Shown: in pieces, positions 60,967 through 64,000 of the stretch
Layout of the letters: each line of letters begins with the position of its first letter
Numbering within the stretch: the first letter of the stretch is position 1
Position numbers and translations under genes: made by a program
Notes under the pieces: generated by a model
Databases searched by the model: none
The model's input: the letters and a program-made list of their open reading frames with translations, nothing else
What the model was told of the DNA's origin: nothing
From: Dendrophyllia cribrosa
Lineage: Eukaryota > Cnidaria > Anthozoa > Scleractinia > Dendrophylliidae
NCBI GenBank assembly: GCA_024195265.1
Contig: JAJLRJ010000006.1
Coordinates: forward strand, 13,772,139 to 13,836,138
Direction: 5' to 3'
DNA length: 64,000 bases

Positions 60967-62962
60967 GTGGAATCTCTATAAATTATTGAAAATTTAATCA
61001 AAGATTGAGAAAAAGTCAGAACTATCTTCAAGCATGGCAGCACCCTTATCAAGCTGGTGGCTTTCAATTTTTAAAAAAATAAAAAAAAAATAAGCCAGGT
61101 GGCCGGGCTGGTGAGAACACTGCGATTCTACGGTATTTGAAGAGCTTCAGGCAAGAACTTCCTAAGTGACTTTTCAGAAAAAGTTATCTTGTTTTTTTTT
61201 TTCAGGCATCAAAAAGCACTCTAATGTCAAAATTATGACTGCATCACGTAAATGCAACAGAAAGGATTTCAACCATGTCAACAAATGTTGTATTTTCGAA
61301 GTGAATAAAATTTTATCCTAAAAAGAAGTCTAACGCCAAGAAACTTTTCTCTCAAGATGTGGAATTGTTTCGTCACTCAGGACGTCCTTGTTTGGAACCT
61401 TTCATGCATATTCATGTAAATATTATATTTTTCCTTTCTCAAGACATTGGTATAATACTGGGGGGGGGGGGGGGGGGGATTATTTCAAGTGTGTTTGTGG
61501 GGCCAGTGAACCATATAGCAGCTACAAAGGAGGTTAGTTTTTATATAATTTGGGAAAAAAAGCCTTTTTATTCATCTAAATTATTGTTCTCTTTCATGTT
61601 ACCATGTTTCCAATAGCATACTGAGGGACCTAAAATAGGGATAACCTCATGGTCCTTCTTTTTTAAATACTGTAATACTGCATGTTTGTATTTGAATAAA
61701 GTATTATTAAAAACACCCCCCCCCCCCCCCCCCCCCCCACCGAAAATAAGCCATCCTAATTTATAACAAAACATTACTTCCAATAATAAGTGCCCCCTCC
61801 CCCAAATACAAGCCCATGGGTGTGTTTTGAGGATTGACCTGAAAATACATTTAAGAGGAGTCATGTTCTGCAACTTAGATGTTGCTTTTACTTACATGTA
61901 TCATCAACACAAAAGAGAATCACCAGTGTTTATAAGTTTACTGTCCTTTTGAATTTCGAACTTGCAAGGCAGTTCAATGCCACTGCCTTGGACCCACTCT
62001 CCCTCTGGTGCAAATGGCTTGCAAAATTTTAACACACAAAATGCCACCTGAAAATAGCCCCATTGATTGTTTTAACGAGTATTTCCAACCCCATAAAAAC
62101 CCACCTGAATTTAAGCCTGACAAAAGGGGAAGTTGGGCCTATTTTTCGGAGGTTTAGGGTAGCTCCAGTTTGATATAATAAACCACACATAACCCACAAT
62201 TTCTTGATTTGCTCTGACAAAAATGTCAATTCTCAAACTCATTAATAATTCATGACAAAAATACAAAGGAAATTAATGAGTGTTTGGAAATCAATTGAAA
62301 CACTCATCATTTTTGCATCCTTAATTTCTCCTTCTAAAATCATTGTTTGAGAAGTAATATCAAACATTCGACACAGTATTCATCAGATTTCCAAACAGCT
62401 TGAAGTGAGTTAAAAAAAAATTCAGCTGCGCCTCTTTTCAACCCACTTCATGGTGTTTAGAATCCGATGAAACACTTTGTCTCCTGTTTGATATATTACT
62501 TCTCCCACCCATGCAGCAACATAGTGTCTTTATAACTAACCCCTTCATTCATTTGTTTTTAAATTATTTCTACAGAAATGTCCATAATTGATTTATTAAC
62601 AAAAACTAAATACAACAAGGAAGAGTCATTTCATTTTATTTAAATAAATAATTATATATATAATCTTTTTGACCATTTGTTTTCAAGCTTGCAAAATGTC
62701 AGCTGAATATGAATAAATTTAAATTAAATCCATTTTATTGAATTTTTTAACAAGTTAAATTTTGTTATAAATTTGCATCTCATTACATAACTTTTTAATA
62801 GGCTTAATAATGTAGTCATTTGCCTAAATATGCCCAACATTTGAAGAACTTTCAAGGGCACTATGCACTCAATAATTAATGTACTATCTCAATTTTGCTG
62901 AATTGAAACAAATTACCAAAACAAAAAAAGTCATGATTTTTTGGGGTAATTTGTTTCATTTC
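60967..62962. other. Non-coding with G-run and C-run boundaries
   Basis: A G run of about 19 (61460-61478) faces a C run of about 25 (61714-61738) across 235 bp, the layout of the G-run-ended elements. No gene is seen; AT-rich sequence fills the rest. Confidence 0.55.
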
Positions 62963-63090
62963 AGCATTTATTTTGTTGACTTTTTCTTTCTATGAAAAGT
63001 CCTATTTTTGAACCTGGATAATGAAAACAAGGGCTTTCAAAGGGCACTCATAAAAATTACTAACAGTACTTGTAGAAATATATATCTTTC

Positions 63091-63318
63091 TCATATATAT
63101 CTTTTAGTAGTTTTAGGAGATTGGACCAGAAAGTCGACTGGTAAACTTGACCAAGGATTGCTACAAGACCATGAACTTTTATCATGTTTGAAAAGCAGGT
63201 TAAATGGCCGCTTTCTGTTGTTCTTTGCATGCAACAGGATGCAGTCTGGCAGTCTATCCATGTCCATGCTGTATGCCAACTTCCGCTTTTGTTTGGGCTC
63301 ATCTGTAGCAACACACTC
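63091..63318 (-). CDS. Possible terminal exon of an unidentified gene
   Basis: On the minus strand a pyrimidine-rich stretch and TTGAAAAG acceptor precede a frame of 75 codons with natural composition (LAYSMDMDRLPDCILLHAKN; PFNLLFKHDKSSWSCSNPW) ending in TGA at 63091-63093. An AATAAA follows 118 bases downstream (62967-62972 complement). Acceptor, composition and poly(A) signal together support a last exon of a gene transcribed toward SDE2. No family is recognised, and no upstream exon is seen in the remaining 680 bp. A frame on the plus strand (63008-63334) covers the same region and is taken as its shadow. Confidence 0.4.
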   Translation of the reverse strand, partial: ECVATDEPKQKRKLAYSMDMDRLPDCILLHAKNNRKRPFNLLFKHDKSSWSCSNPWSSLPVDFLVQSPKTTKRYI

Positions 63319-63339
63319 CTTTTCAACAAAATAAATCAA

Positions 63340-64000
63340 ACAGTTAACCCTTCAAGCCCCAATAGTGATCAGCATCAAATTTCTCCTTTGATGTCAATGC
63401 TTTTATCAATCAGAGAGGTCATGAGAATTGAGGATATGATCACCCAAGATCAATTCTATTCTCTTGATATTAACACCTTATCCCCACTTATGCTATGATA
63501 AATGTATTGAAACAAGAAAGGAGAACTTGTATGTCGATATCGAGAGTGATCAAATGCAAAGTGCACCACAGTGCACAAACAAGTTTACAGATGTATGCTC
63601 AATAGCTTGAAACTACATTTGCATTGGGAAATAATGTAGTTAGAGTCCTGAGGTTTTACCAAACTACAAAGTACTCCAAATGCAAGCAATGCACAGGTTA
63701 CTGAGAATCTGGACGAGCAAACTATTGCAGCTATAATTAAAAAAAATTTAGACACTTTTGTAGCCTGTGTTTGAATTTATGTCCACCAACTTCATCTTGG
63801 GCCTTCTCTGCTTTCCAAATTTGTCACTTATGTCCAGGATTGCAGATAATTAGATGCATGAGAACATTTGATATCCAACACGAAGTGTCCCATTAAGTCT
63901 AAGTCTGAACTATCTTTTTTGAAATGTAAGGTAAGCATAAGTGTTAGTGTTGTTTTTAGGTTAGGGTAAACACACCTGTTTATCTTTACTTAAAGAGCAG
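63340..64000. other. Right edge, no supported feature
   Basis: No coding or repeat structure is evident. It may be intron of the gene whose last exon is proposed at 63091-63318. Confidence 0.4.

Overview
The window is animal nuclear DNA, most likely from an anthozoan cnidarian such as a coral. It is AT-rich and crowded with small palindromic transposons, Penelope-like retroelement pieces and tRNA-derived repeats, and its host genes have GT-AG introns. The species is inferred, not proved. Three host loci are clear: the start of a SAP/SWIM zinc-finger protein running off the left edge (1-911, minus), an intronless four-helix MARVEL/CMTM-like protein (9990-10544, plus), and a complete six-exon SDE2 gene (38507-60151, plus; 404 residues). 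A possible terminal exon of an unidentified gene lies on the minus strand near the right edge (63091-63318).

The centrepiece is a 14,953-bp Polinton/Maverick (adintovirus-like) element at 22928-37880, with 224-bp terminal inverted repeats and a 5-bp AAAGT target duplication. It ends 626 bp upstream of the SDE2 start codon. It carries a YqaJ-type exonuclease, a protein-primed-type family B DNA polymerase with a long N-terminal extension, an rve integrase, a packaging ATPase, a double-jelly-roll-type major capsid protein, a candidate minor capsid protein, a VLTF3-like zinc-ribbon protein and about ten small membrane or structural proteins. Most small genes are intact. The polymerase, integrase, exonuclease, ATPase and capsid genes carry nonsense codons, frame changes or truncations, so the copy looks dead but fairly young.

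The most interesting signal is a two-class promoter system inside the Polinton. Nearly every gene has a TATATAC-like box only 1-13 bases before its start codon. Replication and regulatory genes (zinc-finger ORFs, exonuclease, zinc-ribbon factor, polymerase) also have a second box, CCAATTGAARAAAY, 10-12 bases upstream of the TATA-like box. Virion-type genes have only a CATATATATAC box. This looks like an early/late switch, and the early box lies at the inner edge of both terminal repeats. The outer 126 bp of each terminal repeat is itself a long hairpin.

The rest is repeat-dominated. 1-22.9 kb holds palindromic MITEs, tandem repeats, several elements whose terminal repeats contain long G runs, and a 1-kb inverted duplication (15.9-16.9 and 19.9-20.9 kb). 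SDE2 introns hold three copies of a 290-bp MITE, two copies of an 800-bp TTAA element, a 14-unit tandem array of tRNA-like sequence, and a Penelope-like element with exact 635-bp inverted arms carrying hammerhead-ribozyme-like motifs. The last 4 kb has MITEs and homopolymer-bounded repeats.
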